64,000 nucleotides of DNA from Oscillospiraceae bacterium. Lineage in GTDB: Bacteria; Bacillota; Clostridia; Oscillospirales; Oscillospiraceae. Below are positions 10,611 to 19,304 of this stretch, piece after piece. Within the stretch, counting starts at the first letter, position 1. Each line of letters starts with the position of its first letter. Under the pieces are notes generated by a model. That model searched no databases, was not told the origin of the DNA, and worked only from the letters and a program-made list of their open reading frames with translations. The DNA lies in the NCBI GenBank assembly GCA_016282135.1, contig JAEEKA010000006.1, forward strand, positions 38,243-102,242. Reading direction: 5' to 3'. The position numbers and the translations under genes were made by a program.

Positions 10611-11861
10611 TCAGGATGCGGGAATTCGCTTGGGCTCTCCCCGTTCCAGCAAGGGCCGATCTCCGCCACGGACCGAGGCCTCAGTAACGGTGACCTTGTT
10701 GATGGTCTTGTCGGAGGGGATTTCGTACATCACAGGGGTCAGAATGCCCTCCATGACAGCCCGCAGACCCCGGGCGCCGATCTTCCGCTCTACAGCCAGT
10801 TCTGCCACCGCCGTCAAGGCCTCAGGCGTGAACTCCAGCTCCACGCCGTCATAGGACAGCATCTGCTTGTACTGCTTGCACAAAGCGTTCTTGGGCTCTG
10901 TAAGGATACGGACCAGGTCCTCGGGGGACAGGTCGTGGAGACTGGTAATCACAGGCAGACGGCCCACCAGCTCGGGGATGATGCCGAATTTCAGCAGATC
11001 GTGCGGCTGGACCTGGCGGAAGAGCTCGCCGACCTTCCGGTCCTTCTTGCTGGACAGCTCGGAGCCGAAGCCCAGAGAGCTGCGATCCACCCGGCGCTCG
11101 ATGATCTTGTCCAGGCCATCGAAAGCGCCGCCGCAGATAAAGAGAATCTTGGAGGTGTCGATCTGGATGAACTCCTGTTGGGGGTGCTTCCGGCCGCCCT
11201 GGGGCGGCACGTTGGCTACCGTGCCCTCCACGATCTTCAGCAGCGCCTGCTGGACGCCCTCGCCGGAAACGTCACGGGTGATGGAGGTGTTTTCGCTCTT
11301 CCGGGCGATCTTATCCATTTCATCGATATAAATGATGCCCTGTTCCGCCCGTTCGACGTCAAAGTCAGCCGCTTGAATCAGCCGGAGCAGGATGTTTTCC
11401 ACATCCTCGCCCACGTAACCGGCTTCGGTGAGGGTGGTAGCGTCTGCAATTGCAAAGGGCACATCCAGAATCTTTGCTAGAGTCTGGGCGAAGAGCGTTT
11501 TGCCGGAACCAGTGGGACCAATCAGCAGGATATTGCTCTTCTGCATCTCCACGTCGGATTCCTCGCCGAAGTAGATGCGCTTGTAGTGGTTGTAAACCGC
11601 CACGGAGAGGGCAATCTTGGCCTCCTCCTGACCGATGATATAGTTGTCCATGTACTCCTTGATCTCCCGGGGGGTGGGGAGCTTCTCGGGGTCATGCTCG
11701 AAGCGGTTATCCGTCTCATAGAGGTCTTCGCGGATCAGGCTGTTGCACAAATCCACGCACTCATTACAAATATAGACGTTGTTGGGCCCGGACATCATTC
11801 GCTTGACCTGTTCTTGCCGCTTACCGCAGAAGGAACAGCGGACGCCTTTTTCATTTGCCAA
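10611..11861 (-). CDS. clpX: ClpX, ATPase subunit of ClpXP
   Basis: 416 aa. Unfolds substrates and feeds them to ClpP. A C4 zinc-binding domain (Cys9, 12, 32, 35) is followed by an AAA+ domain with Walker A GPTGSGKT (115-122) and Walker B IIYIDE (to 181). The start is taken as TTG at 11861, giving the family-like N-terminus [13 protein letters not shown], because GAAAGGA lies 9 bases upstream; the GTG at 11870 would touch the binding site. It lies just downstream of clpP. Confidence 0.96.
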   Translation of the reverse strand: MANEKGVRCSFCGKRQEQVKRMMSGPNNVYICNECVDLCNSLIREDLYETDNRFEHDPEKLPTPREIKEYMDNYIIGQEEAKIALSVAVYNHYKRIYFGEESDVEMQKSNILLIGPTGSGKTLFAQTLAKILDVPFAIADATTLTEAGYVGEDVENILLRLIQAADFDVERAEQGIIYIDEMDKIARKSENTSITRDVSGEGVQQALLKIVEGTVANVPPQGGRKHPQQEFIQIDTSKILFICGGAFDGLDKIIERRVDRSSLGFGSELSSKKDRKVGELFRQVQPHDLLKFGIIPELVGRLPVITSLHDLSPEDLVRILTEPKNALCKQYKQMLSYDGVELEFTPEALTAVAELAVERKIGARGLRAVMEGILTPVMYEIPSDKTINKVTVTEASVRGGDRPLLERGEPKRIPAS

Positions 11862-11915
11862 CAGAGTCACTCCTTTCGGGCTTGCAGGCGCAAACGCTGC
11901 GCCGCTGCCGGGGAA

Positions 11916-12497
11916 TTAACGGTGGTCGATCACCTTATCGATGATGCCGTAGGCCAGGGCCTCCTGAGCGGTCATAAAGTTGTCACGCTCGGTATCGGCA
12001 GCGATCTGCTCCAAGGGCTTGCCGGTATTGGCAGCCAGAATCTGATTCAACTTCTGCTTCATGCTCTGGATGCGGCGGGCCTGGATCTGAATGTCCGTGG
12101 CCTGGCCCTGGGCGCCGCCGGAGGGCTGGTGGATCATGATCTCCGCGTTGGGCAGCGCCATACGCTTGCCCTTGGTGCCGGCGGAGAGCAGGAAAGCACC
12201 CATGGAGGCCGCCATGCCGATGCAGATGGTGGACACGTCGCACTTGATATACTGCATGGTGTCGTAAATGGCAAGGCCGGAGGTGATGACGCCGCCGGGG
12301 CTGTTGATATAGAACTGAATGTCCTTATCCGGGTCCTGGGCCTCCAAATACAGCAGCTGAGCCACGATCAGAGAGGCGGTAGTGTCGTTGACCTCCTCGG
12401 AAAGCATCACGATCCGGTCGTTCAGAAGGCGGGAGAAGATGTCATAGGACCGCTCGCCGCGGCTGGTCTGCTCGACCACGTAGGGGACTAAGCTCAT
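11916..12497 (-). CDS. clpP: ClpP, proteolytic subunit
   Basis: 193 aa. Tetradecameric serine protease partner of ClpX. The catalytic triad is Ser98 (GMAASMG), His123 (MIHQPSGG) and Asp172, at the canonical residue numbers, which supports the second of two close ATG codons (12497) as the start; that ATG also has the better spacing from AAAGGAG. The order tig-clpP-clpX-lon-engB is conserved in Firmicutes. Confidence 0.97.
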   Translation of the reverse strand: MSLVPYVVEQTSRGERSYDIFSRLLNDRIVMLSEEVNDTTASLIVAQLLYLEAQDPDKDIQFYINSPGGVITSGLAIYDTMQYIKCDVSTICIGMAASMGAFLLSAGTKGKRMALPNAEIMIHQPSGGAQGQATDIQIQARRIQSMKQKLNQILAANTGKPLEQIAADTERDNFMTAQEALAYGIIDKVIDHR

Positions 12498-12512
12498 GGT
12501 CATTCTCCTTTC

Positions 12513-12544
12513 AAAAGTCGGGGCCGATGGAACGCATCGGCCCC
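12513..12544 (-). terminator. Terminator or attenuator between tig and clpP
   Basis: A perfect 10-bp GC-rich stem GGGGCCGATG/CATCGGCCCC (12520-12529 with 12535-12544) with a 5-base loop is followed on the minus strand by GACTTTT and then directly by the clpP ribosome binding site. It may end the tig transcript or attenuate read-through into clpP. Confidence 0.7.
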
Positions 12545-12587
12545 GCCAAACTGATTGCTAATGCATTGTAACCTTGTGAGAGGCGAA

Positions 12588-13877
12588 TTATTCCTCCACA
12601 GGGGCGGTGGCTACGGCCTGAGCCACAATCAGATCCCGGGCCTTGCGGACCTTGAGGTCGGTGGTGATGTCCTCAGCAGGAACAGCGGCCTTGATCTTCT
12701 CGATCTCCATGCCGTACTGCTCGGCCAACTTCTGGTACTCGGCGTTCAGATCCTCCTCGGTTGCTTCGATCTTCTCGGCCTCGGCAATGGCGTTCAGCAC
12801 AACGCGCAGACGGACCTGCTTCTCGGCAGAGGGACGAATGCTGTTCTTGAAACCGGACAGGTCGCCGCCCAGCATCTTGCTGTACTGCTCCAGGCTCATG
12901 CCCTGAGAGCGGAGCTGGTAGTCGAAGTTCTGAAGCTCGGTGTTGACCTCGTCTTCCACCATGGCGGCGGGAAGCTCCACCTTGGCGGCCTCGGAAACCT
13001 TCTCCATCAGAGCGGACTCAAAGGCCCGATCGGCATCCTCATGCTGCTTCTGCTCCAGATTCTTGCGGATGTCGGCCCGGAGCTCCTCCAGGGTGTCGAA
13101 CTCGGAAACGTCCTTGGCCAGCTCGTCGTCCTTGGCGGGAACCTGAGTCTCCTTGACCTCATGAACCTTTACCTGGAAGACCACGGGAGCGCCGGCCAGT
13201 TCCTTGGCATGGTAGTCCTCGGGGAAGCTGATGTTCAGATCCTTCTCCTCGCCGGCGGAAACACCGATGATCTGGTCCTCAAAACCGGGGATGAAGGTAT
13301 GGCTGCCCAGACGCAGCTCATAGCCTTCCGCGGAGCCGCCGTCAAAGGCGACGCCGTCTTTCAGACCCTTGTAGTCGATGACAACCGTGTCGCCCTCCTG
13401 GGCGGGACGCTCCACGGTGACGATCCGGGCGACCTCATTGGCCTTCCGGTCCAGCTCAGCCTCCACCTGCTCGTCGGTAACGGCAACGGCGGTCTTGGGG
13501 GCCTCAACGCCCTTGTACTGGCCAAGCTCAACCTCGGGGTAGAGTTCGGTCTCGATGGTCAGTTCCAGAACGCCGTCCTCCCGGACGTTCATATCGGTAA
13601 CAGAGGGCTGACCCACGGTCTTCCAACCCTGGTCCAGGACAGCTTCCCGGAACACGTCGGGGAATATCTCTTCCACGGCGTCGGAGTGGAAAACCTGAGC
13701 GCCGTAGAGGTTCTCGATCATCTTCCGGGGCGCCTTGCCCTTGCGGAAGCCGGGAACTGCAATATACTTGCGGTTCTTCAAATAGGCCTTGGAAATACCT
13801 GCCTCGAAGACTTCCTTTTCAACCTCGACGTGGACGGTCAGCTTGTTGTTCTCTCTGTTTGCGCTTTTGACATTCAT
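12588..13877 (-). CDS. tig: Trigger factor (ribosome-associated chaperone and prolyl isomerase)
   Basis: 429 aa, full length. The N-terminal ribosome-docking domain has the signature GFRKGKAPRKMIE. The FKBP-type prolyl isomerase domain lies in the middle (DTVVIDYKG...FIPGFEDQI...). A helical C-terminal chaperone domain follows. GGAGG lies before the ATG at 13877. Its leader carries two heptamer arrays (13904-13980). Confidence 0.97.
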   Translation of the reverse strand: MNVKSANRENNKLTVHVEVEKEVFEAGISKAYLKNRKYIAVPGFRKGKAPRKMIENLYGAQVFHSDAVEEIFPDVFREAVLDQGWKTVGQPSVTDMNVREDGVLELTIETELYPEVELGQYKGVEAPKTAVAVTDEQVEAELDRKANEVARIVTVERPAQEGDTVVIDYKGLKDGVAFDGGSAEGYELRLGSHTFIPGFEDQIIGVSAGEEKDLNISFPEDYHAKELAGAPVVFQVKVHEVKETQVPAKDDELAKDVSEFDTLEELRADIRKNLEQKQHEDADRAFESALMEKVSEAAKVELPAAMVEDEVNTELQNFDYQLRSQGMSLEQYSKMLGGDLSGFKNSIRPSAEKQVRLRVVLNAIAEAEKIEATEEDLNAEYQKLAEQYGMEIEKIKAAVPAEDITTDLKVRKARDLIVAQAVATAPVEE

Positions 13878-13903
13878 AGTATTTTTTCCTCCTGTGTGGC
13901 GAC

Positions 13904-13931
13904 GTTCAGAGTTCAGGGTTCAAGGTTCAGA
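13904..13931. repeat. 28-bp array of four degenerate heptamers (array 2)
   Basis: GTTCAGA / GTTCAGG / GTTCAAG / GTTCAGA, four exact 7-base units in the presumed tig leader. Array 3 follows 21 bases further on. Confidence 0.85.
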
Positions 13932-13952
13932 GCCCGCATCTCTCGTCTCCTG

Positions 13953-13980
13953 TTGCCTATTGCCTGTTCCCTATTGCCTA
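13953..13980. repeat. 28-bp array of four degenerate heptamers (array 3)
   Basis: TTGCCTA / TTGCCTG / TTCCCTA / TTGCCTA, again four units of 7 bases, between array 2 and the putative tig promoter. Confidence 0.85.
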
Positions 13981-13989
13981 ATCCCATAT

Positions 13990-14017
13990 ATAGTAGCAGA
14001 AAAGCAGGAAAATGCAA
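13990..14017 (-). promoter_or_regulatory. Putative tig promoter
   Basis: On the minus strand TTGCAT (14017-14012), a 16-base spacer and TACTAT (13995-13990). The transcript would begin just before arrays 3 and 2, giving tig a leader of about 110 bases that contains both. Confidence 0.5.
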
Positions 14018-14037
14018 GTATAATTTTATGAATTTTA

Positions 14038-14724
14038 TCAGGTTTTCACGGGAATCGGCGTAAAATTGACGTAATCCGCGGAAACCAGGCGAAAGTCAAT
14101 GCCCTCAAAGTCTCCAATGACTGCCAGGCGGTGGCTTTCCGCGTGCAGATGGCCGTACCAGCACTGCTTCACGTCGTAGCGGTGGAGCAGATCCAAAATG
14201 GGCTGACAGCGATAGCCCCGGTAGATGGGCGGGTAATGGAGAAAACAGATCTTCTCCCGGTCCCCTGCCGCCCGCAGAGAGCTTTCCAGCCGGATAAGCT
14301 CACGGTTCATAATCCTTTCGTCGTGGGCGGTGCCCTTCTCCTCCTCGAAAAACCAGCCCCGGGTGCCGCAGATGGCAGCATCGCCGTACTCGTAGCAGTT
14401 ATTGTTGAGGATCCAGAGATCAGAGAAAGACTGTTCGGCGCAGAATTTATAAAATTTGGAGGCGGTGGTCCACCAGTAATCGTGGTTTCCCTTCAGGATG
14501 ATCTTCCGGCCGGGGATGGCGCTGATAAACGCAAAATCATCTCTGGCCCGCTCCAGGTCCATGGACCAGCTCAGATCTCCCAGAAGCACGGTGGTATCTT
14601 CCGGGCAGATGCAGGAAAGCCCCGTCCGAAGTCGGTCCACGTAGCCCGCCCAGAGGGGCCCGAACACATCCATAGGCTTGTTCGCCTCAAAGGACAGATG
14701 CAGGTCGCCGATGGCGTAGAGCAT
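14038..14724 (-). CDS. Calcineurin-type metallophosphoesterase
   Basis: 228 aa, cytoplasmic. All metal-binding motifs of the superfamily are present in order: GDLHL (6-10), GDLSW, GNHDYWW, a mid-protein His (FLHYPPIY) and GHLH near residue 196. GAAAGGAGA precedes the ATG. It is the last gene of the signal peptidase-rnhB-yraN run, 24 bases after the dipeptidase gene. The substrate is not predictable; related small proteins hydrolyse phosphodiesters or nucleotides. Confidence 0.85.
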   Translation of the reverse strand: MLYAIGDLHLSFEANKPMDVFGPLWAGYVDRLRTGLSCICPEDTTVLLGDLSWSMDLERARDDFAFISAIPGRKIILKGNHDYWWTTASKFYKFCAEQSFSDLWILNNNCYEYGDAAICGTRGWFFEEEKGTAHDERIMNRELIRLESSLRAAGDREKICFLHYPPIYRGYRCQPILDLLHRYDVKQCWYGHLHAESHRLAVIGDFEGIDFRLVSADYVNFTPIPVKT

Positions 14725-14748
14725 GGAAATCTCCTTTCCGTGGATTCG

Positions 14749-15723
14749 CTATCTCCCAACCCGGGATCTTTGCAGATGCTTCAAAGCAAAATGGACCGCG
14801 TTGTTATTGAACACGTTATTGACAGTCTCTTCCTCTTCCCCCTGCTGGAGTAGCCATCGGCCCAGATCGTTCCAACTCTCCACACCGGTAAAGCCCGTGG
14901 GTAGCCGGTCGCAGCCGTCCAGATCGCCGCCGACAGCCAAGTGATGAAAGCCGCCCAGGTCCAGGAAGTGATCCATGTGCCGCTTGAAATCAGAGAAGTC
15001 CGCAATCCCCTTCTCATTCAGGAAGGGGGCGTAGAGATTCAGACCTACCAAGCCTCCCAGGTTGCAGATCACCTTGAACTGCTCGTCGGTGAGATTACGG
15101 CTGTGGGCGCAAATGGCACGGCTGTTGGAATGGCTGGCGACAATCGGGGCGGTGGTTACGTCAATCAGATCCCAGAAGGCCTTCTCAGACAGGTGGCTCA
15201 CGTCAATGACGATTCCCAACTCCTGCGCCCGGCGGACGAAGGCCTTGCCCAGGTCTGTAAGCCCCTGATCCGTGCCTTGAGGGCCAGCCAGCGCGTTGGG
15301 ATAATTCCAAGTCAGGGTGGTCATCAGGAAGCCCAGCTCCTTCAGTTCCTCCAGCCGATCCGGGTCGCAGCCGATAGCCTCCGGGCCCTCCAGGGATAGA
15401 AACACCCCCTGCTTGTTCTCCTTCGCCGCGACGATCAGGTCTTCCACGTTCCGACAGAGCTTCGCAGTGGTATTGTTCTGCCCCAAATGGGAATAGAAGT
15501 CGGAAACAGCGTTCAAAAACCGTGCCTCCGCCAGGGGCGCCGGCAGGGGGAGCCCTTCTCTATCATAGACGCAGCAGAAGGCGTAAAACTGGTGGTGGGT
15601 CAGCAGTCTGCCCGCCCGTTCAAGATCGATGTGCAGATCGTTGGAAGCCCAGTCCTTATGCTGAAGGCTGAGCTCCACGGCAGTATCGCAGTGAAGGTCA
15701 AACACGGGAAACTGTTCTCTCAT
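14749..15723 (-). CDS. Membrane-dipeptidase-family (M19) peptidase
   Basis: 324 aa, no signal peptide. Dinuclear zinc dipeptidase of the renal dipeptidase family; bacterial members cleave dipeptides, sometimes those with D-residues. Visible ligands are His11 and Asp13 (FDLHCDT), the Glu of LSLEGPEAIG, His of DVSHLSEKAFWD, His of ASHSNSRAI and Asp of GGDLDG. The ATG overlaps the yraN stop by four bases (ATGA), so translation is probably coupled. Confidence 0.9.
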   Translation of the reverse strand: MREQFPVFDLHCDTAVELSLQHKDWASNDLHIDLERAGRLLTHHQFYAFCCVYDREGLPLPAPLAEARFLNAVSDFYSHLGQNNTTAKLCRNVEDLIVAAKENKQGVFLSLEGPEAIGCDPDRLEELKELGFLMTTLTWNYPNALAGPQGTDQGLTDLGKAFVRRAQELGIVIDVSHLSEKAFWDLIDVTTAPIVASHSNSRAICAHSRNLTDEQFKVICNLGGLVGLNLYAPFLNEKGIADFSDFKRHMDHFLDLGGFHHLAVGGDLDGCDRLPTGFTGVESWNDLGRWLLQQGEEEETVNNVFNNNAVHFALKHLQRSRVGR

Positions 15724-16085
15724 TGAAACGCGTCCTCCAAATGATGAATGATTGGATTTTTTGTCTGCTCCCCCGCGGGGGCGTAAATCTCTACCACGTC
15801 AAAACGGGGCTGGAGCTCCGTTTCACGCTGACTCAGCCAGAGCTCGGCCGTGGTGCGAAGCCGGCTTTGCTTGCGAAAGTCCACAAACTCCGCGGCACGG
15901 GCCACAGCGGCGGACTTTCGGAGCTTCACCTCCACAAAAATCAGATAAGTCCGGTCGGCGACGATCAGATCAATCTCTCCAAAACGACAGGAAAAGTTCC
16001 GTTCCAGGATACGATAGCCCTGCTTTTTTAAATATTTCGCGGCCTGGTTCTCACCCCAGGCGCCAATCCCGTTACGCCGATCCAT
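15720..16085 (-). CDS. yraN: YraN family (UPF0102) endonuclease-like protein
   Basis: 121 aa. The restriction-enzyme-like fold is shown by GEIDLIVADR followed by LIFVEVKLR, the D...ExK arrangement of PD-(D/E)xK nucleases. It overlaps the rnhB 3' end by 14 bases, the usual genomic pairing. The biological role of the family is still uncertain. Confidence 0.93.
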   Translation of the reverse strand: MDRRNGIGAWGENQAAKYLKKQGYRILERNFSCRFGEIDLIVADRTYLIFVEVKLRKSAAVARAAEFVDFRKQSRLRTTAELWLSQRETELQPRFDVVEIYAPAGEQTKNPIIHHLEDAFQ

Positions 16086-16677
16086 GGTTTTTCAGGAAGG
16101 TCCGCCGGTGGATGGGGCAGAGCCCCAGCCGGTCGATGGCCGCATAATGGGCCTTCGTGCCGTAACCCTTGTGGATGGCAAAGCCGTAGCCCGGATAGAG
16201 ATCGTCATATTGAATCATAAGTCGATCCCGGGTGACCTTGGCCAGAACGGAGGCCGCGGCCACAGAAGCGCAGCTTGCATCCCCCTTCACAACGGTCCTG
16301 GTTGGCAGACCCAAACCGGGGTCCCGATTTCCGTCCACCAGGCAGAGATCCGGCCGCAGTCCAAGCTGCTCCACAGCCCCCCGCATGGTCCGATAGGTAG
16401 CCTGGAGGATATTAATCTCGTCGATGGTCTTCTCGTCCACAAGACAGACCGCCCAAGCAAACGCCTCGGCAGCAATCACGTCATAGAGCGCTTCTCTCCG
16501 CTTTTCTGAAAGCTTTTTGGAATCATTCAGCCCATCGATCACCAGGCCTGCCGGCAGAACGCAGGCCGCCGCGCAAACCGGCCCAGCCAGAGGCCCACGC
16601 CCCGCCTCGTCGATGCCGCAGAGAACGGCAAAGCCTTCCCTGCGAAGCTCAGCTTCATAATGGTACAAATCTGTCAT
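16072..16677 (-). CDS. rnhB: Ribonuclease HII
   Basis: 201 aa. Removes RNA from RNA-DNA hybrids, including single misincorporated ribonucleotides. The catalytic GIDEAGRGPLAGPV block is at 21-34 (Asp23, Glu24). Further acidic residues are in CLVDGN and in the KVTRD region. The ATG at 16677 (N-terminus MTDLYHYE) has GGAGAG upstream; a longer start at 16722 would run through heptamer array 4. Confidence 0.96.
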   Translation of the reverse strand: MTDLYHYEAELRREGFAVLCGIDEAGRGPLAGPVCAAACVLPAGLVIDGLNDSKKLSEKRREALYDVIAAEAFAWAVCLVDEKTIDEINILQATYRTMRGAVEQLGLRPDLCLVDGNRDPGLGLPTRTVVKGDASCASVAAASVLAKVTRDRLMIQYDDLYPGYGFAIHKGYGTKAHYAAIDRLGLCPIHRRTFLKNHGSA

Positions 16678-16697
16678 AGTACTCTCCGAGTGCGCGT

Positions 16698-16725
16698 GCA
16701 GAATGCAGAACGCATCATGCACGTT
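16698..16725. repeat. 28-bp array of four degenerate heptamers (array 4)
   Basis: GCAGAAT / GCAGAAC / GCATCAT / GCACGTT, four 7-base units between the rbgA stop (16729) and rnhB. The 3' units are more decayed than those of arrays 2 and 3. Confidence 0.55.
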
Positions 16726-16728
16726 GAT

Positions 16729-17619
16729 TTACACGGGATGTTCCAAGGTAAAACGCCCCAGCTTGGAGCTTCTGTACTCTTCCAGCAGGACGTTTGCCAT
16801 TCGATCCATGTCCAACTGGCTGCCGGGAAGCAGGAAGCCCCGCTTTCTCGCCGCCTGTTCCATCAGGGCAAAGCCCCGGGCGGCGGGGGTCAACTCCGGG
16901 AAGTCCGCCGGGAACAGGCTGTCGTCCAGCTTGTAACGATCCCGCAGGGCCTGAGGATAGTCCTGCCAGAGCTGCGCCATAAGCCGGGCGGCGAGGGTTT
17001 CGGTATCCAGAATGTCATCCTTGACCGCTCCGGTCCAAGCCAGGCGAAGTCCCACCTCCGGGTCCTCGAACTTGGGCCAGAGGATGCCAGGCGTGTCCAA
17101 CAGCAAAAGGCCCTGGTCCACTGTGACCCACTGCTTGCCCCGGGTGACGCCGGGACGGTTTTCCGCCTTGGCGCCCTTCCGTCCCGCCACCTGGTTGATA
17201 AAGGTGGACTTTCCTACGTTGGGAATGCCCACAATCATGGCCTTGAGGGGCTTGCCCGCCATGCCCTTTTCCGCGTAGCGTCGGCGCTTCTCCGCCAGCA
17301 GCCGGTTCAGAGCGGGGGAAAAATCCGTAATCCCCTTGCGGGCTTTGCAGTCCGTCTGGATTACGGAAAAGCCCCGGGCTTTGAAATGGTCGGCCCAGGC
17401 TTTTGTCCGCGCCGGGTCGGCCATGTCGATTCGATTCAAAATGATCATGCGGGGCTTTGACCCACAGATGGCGTCAATATCCGGGTTGCGGGAGGAAATC
17501 GGGATCCGGGCGTCAATGATCTCGCATACCGCGTCTACCAGCTTCAACTCGGCTTCCATCATCCGCCGGGTTTTGGTCATGTGCCCGGGATACCATTGGA
17601 TGTTCATTTCATCAGTCAT
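16729..17619 (-). CDS. rbgA: Ribosome-assembly GTPase RbgA (YlqF)
   Basis: 296 aa. Circularly permuted GTPase needed for late 50S maturation. The permuted order is visible: G4 NRID (62-65) comes before G1 GIPNVGKST (131-139) and G3 DTPG (175-178). The ATG overlaps the end of the upstream signal peptidase gene by 8 bases, with GGGGA as its ribosome binding site. The lepB-rbgA-rnhB order matches other Firmicutes. Confidence 0.96.
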   Translation of the reverse strand: MTDEMNIQWYPGHMTKTRRMMEAELKLVDAVCEIIDARIPISSRNPDIDAICGSKPRMIILNRIDMADPARTKAWADHFKARGFSVIQTDCKARKGITDFSPALNRLLAEKRRRYAEKGMAGKPLKAMIVGIPNVGKSTFINQVAGRKGAKAENRPGVTRGKQWVTVDQGLLLLDTPGILWPKFEDPEVGLRLAWTGAVKDDILDTETLAARLMAQLWQDYPQALRDRYKLDDSLFPADFPELTPAARGFALMEQAARKRGFLLPGSQLDMDRMANVLLEEYRSSKLGRFTLEHPV

Positions 17620-18331
17620 AGATGTCCCCTATTCTCTTCCAGTTCCTGGCGTTGCCCTGCTGGGTATCCTGCCCTGGGAAAAGCAGCCACAGTGCCTTGC
17701 CTGCGATAAAACGGCCATCCACCATGCCCACTTCCGGGGAACGGCTGTCCTTTGAGTCGTTGCGGTTGTCGCCCATGAGGAAATAACAGCCTTCCGGGAC
17801 CTGGACGGAATACCCATCCGAAGGAATGCCCCAGGGAAGCATGGGCTCGTTGATATAATCCTCCGGCTGCTTCTCACCGTCCACATAGACATGCATGCAC
17901 AGATCGTCCACCCCAATCCGAAAGGAAACGGTCTGTCCTCCTGTTGCAATCACTCGCTTCACAATCGGTTTCCCGTTTTCATAGCTGGGCACACAGGCCA
18001 CCACAATATCACCCTGCTCATAGGAAGAGCAGAGGAAATTGCTTCGGAGGATCAAATAATCTCCAAAATTGCCCACCATTTCATTCTCTCCTACCAGGGT
18101 GGGATACATGGAACTGCCGGACACGCCTACCAATCGCACCGCCAGCACGAAGGTAACAACAATCACAGAGAGCATGCATACCACATCGTGAACCACGGAA
18201 TACACCGTCCCCGTGAAGCCCTTGGCTTCAAAGGGGTCCGGCGCTTTTTTTGATTTTTTGCGCTTCGGAACCTTCAGCGCAAAGGATTCCGCTTCGCTCA
18301 TTTCGAGTTCATTGGATTCTGGTTCGCTCAT
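17612..18331 (-). CDS. lepB: Signal peptidase I (first of a tandem pair, downstream copy)
   Basis: 239 aa. Type I leader peptidase that cleaves secreted proteins at the outer membrane face. A charged cytoplasmic N-terminus is followed by one membrane helix (about 43-68), catalytic Ser74 (SGSSMYPTL), catalytic Lys125 (KPIVKRVIATGG) and the conserved C-terminal GDNRNDSKDSR box. GGAGGCTGCT precedes the ATG. It is highly similar along its whole length to the next upstream gene, including the ribosome binding site. Confidence 0.95.
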   Translation of the reverse strand: MSEPESNELEMSEAESFALKVPKRKKSKKAPDPFEAKGFTGTVYSVVHDVVCMLSVIVVTFVLAVRLVGVSGSSMYPTLVGENEMVGNFGDYLILRSNFLCSSYEQGDIVVACVPSYENGKPIVKRVIATGGQTVSFRIGVDDLCMHVYVDGEKQPEDYINEPMLPWGIPSDGYSVQVPEGCYFLMGDNRNDSKDSRSPEVGMVDGRFIAGKALWLLFPGQDTQQGNARNWKRIGDIYD

Positions 18332-18389
18332 AGCAGCCTCCAGGGTGGTCGGGCAAAATGCCTGCCTGTTTGAGATGGCGATTCACTCG

Positions 18390-19079
18390 TCAGTCGTAAA
18401 TATTTCCGATCCTGCTCCAATCCCGGGCGTTCTCCTCCCATATGTTCTGCCCAGGGATAGTAAGCAGCAATGCTTTTCCCACGATGTAGCGCCCGTCAAC
18501 CATACCCACGTCGTCATATCGACTGTCCCAGGAATGGTTCCGATTGTCGCCCATCAGGTAATAGCAGTTCTCCGGCACCGTGACGGTATAGCCGTCACGA
18601 GCGTTTCCCACAGCGTGCATGGGTTCGTTAATGCGATCCTCGCTCTGGCGCACATCATCCACATAAACATGGAGAAAGCCGTCTTCCTCCTGCCGGAAGC
18701 TGACAGTCTGGCCGCCGCTCGCAATCACCCGCTTAACAATGGGCTCTCCCTCCTGAAAATAGGGAATGCAGGCAACAACGATATCCCCCTGCTCATAGTC
18801 GGAGCAGAGAAAATTGCTGCGGAGAATCAGATAGTCGCCCCCCGTGCCCAGATCCTTATCCTCTCCAACCAGAGTAGGATTCATGGAAATCCCGCTGACC
18901 CCAACCAACCGGGCGACAAACACAAATGCAACCACAATTATGGACAGAATGCAGATTACGTCGTGGACCACGGAATAAATGGATCCGGCAAAGCCCTGTG
19001 GTTCATAGGGATTGGGCTTTTTCTCTTTTTTCTTCGGGGTCTTCGATTCTACAGTTTCGTTGATGTTCAGATCGTCCAA
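18390..19079 (-). CDS. lepB: Signal peptidase I (second of a tandem pair, promoter-proximal copy)
   Basis: 229 aa from a TTG start at 19079. That start is chosen because AGGAGGCTGCT sits directly before it, the same leader as in the downstream paralogue, whereas the longer reading from 19115 has no binding site. One membrane helix (about 33-58), catalytic Ser65 (SGISMNPTL) and Lys116 (EPIVKRVIASGG), and the GDNRNHSWDSR box are intact. The two copies diverge mainly in the N-terminal charged region and surface loops, so they may differ in substrate preference. Confidence 0.94.
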   Translation of the reverse strand: MDDLNINETVESKTPKKKEKKPNPYEPQGFAGSIYSVVHDVICILSIIVVAFVFVARLVGVSGISMNPTLVGEDKDLGTGGDYLILRSNFLCSDYEQGDIVVACIPYFQEGEPIVKRVIASGGQTVSFRQEEDGFLHVYVDDVRQSEDRINEPMHAVGNARDGYTVTVPENCYYLMGDNRNHSWDSRYDDVGMVDGRYIVGKALLLTIPGQNIWEENARDWSRIGNIYD

Positions 19080-19128
19080 AGCAGCCTCCTGATTATTCGG
19101 GCATTCAGCCCGCACTTATTTATTTTAT

Positions 19129-19157
19129 ATTATAAATCTTTTTGGCGCAAATGCCAA
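19129..19157 (-). promoter_or_regulatory. Promoter of the signal peptidase-rbgA-rnhB operon
   Basis: On the minus strand TTGGCA (19157-19152), a 17-base spacer and TATAAT (19134-19129), about 50 bases before the first signal peptidase gene. Confidence 0.8.
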
Positions 19158-19245
19158 GCACTTTTTTCTAAAAAAAATGTAAACCTGCACAAAAAGCAAT
19201 GCCGATATTTGCAAAATCCGATAATTTCTTCTGGCAGAATTTCTA

Positions 19246-19274
19246 TTGATTTTTTGCTTGCAACGGGGTAAAAT
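19246..19274 (+). promoter_or_regulatory. Promoter of the DUF1292 gene
   Basis: TTGATT (19246-19251), a 17-base spacer, TAAAAT (19269-19274). It is divergent from the signal peptidase promoter. Confidence 0.65.
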
Positions 19275-19304
19275 AGAATCAGAAATCAAATGGAGGCAAA
19301 ATTC

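Noticed and set aside
12555-14063. A 502-codon plus-strand frame opposite trigger factor
   Set aside because: Shadow of tig; its end consists of translated heptamer repeats.
16729-17619. RbgA considered as a truncated or damaged GTPase because G4 precedes G1
   Set aside because: The permuted motif order is the normal feature of the RbgA/YlqF family.
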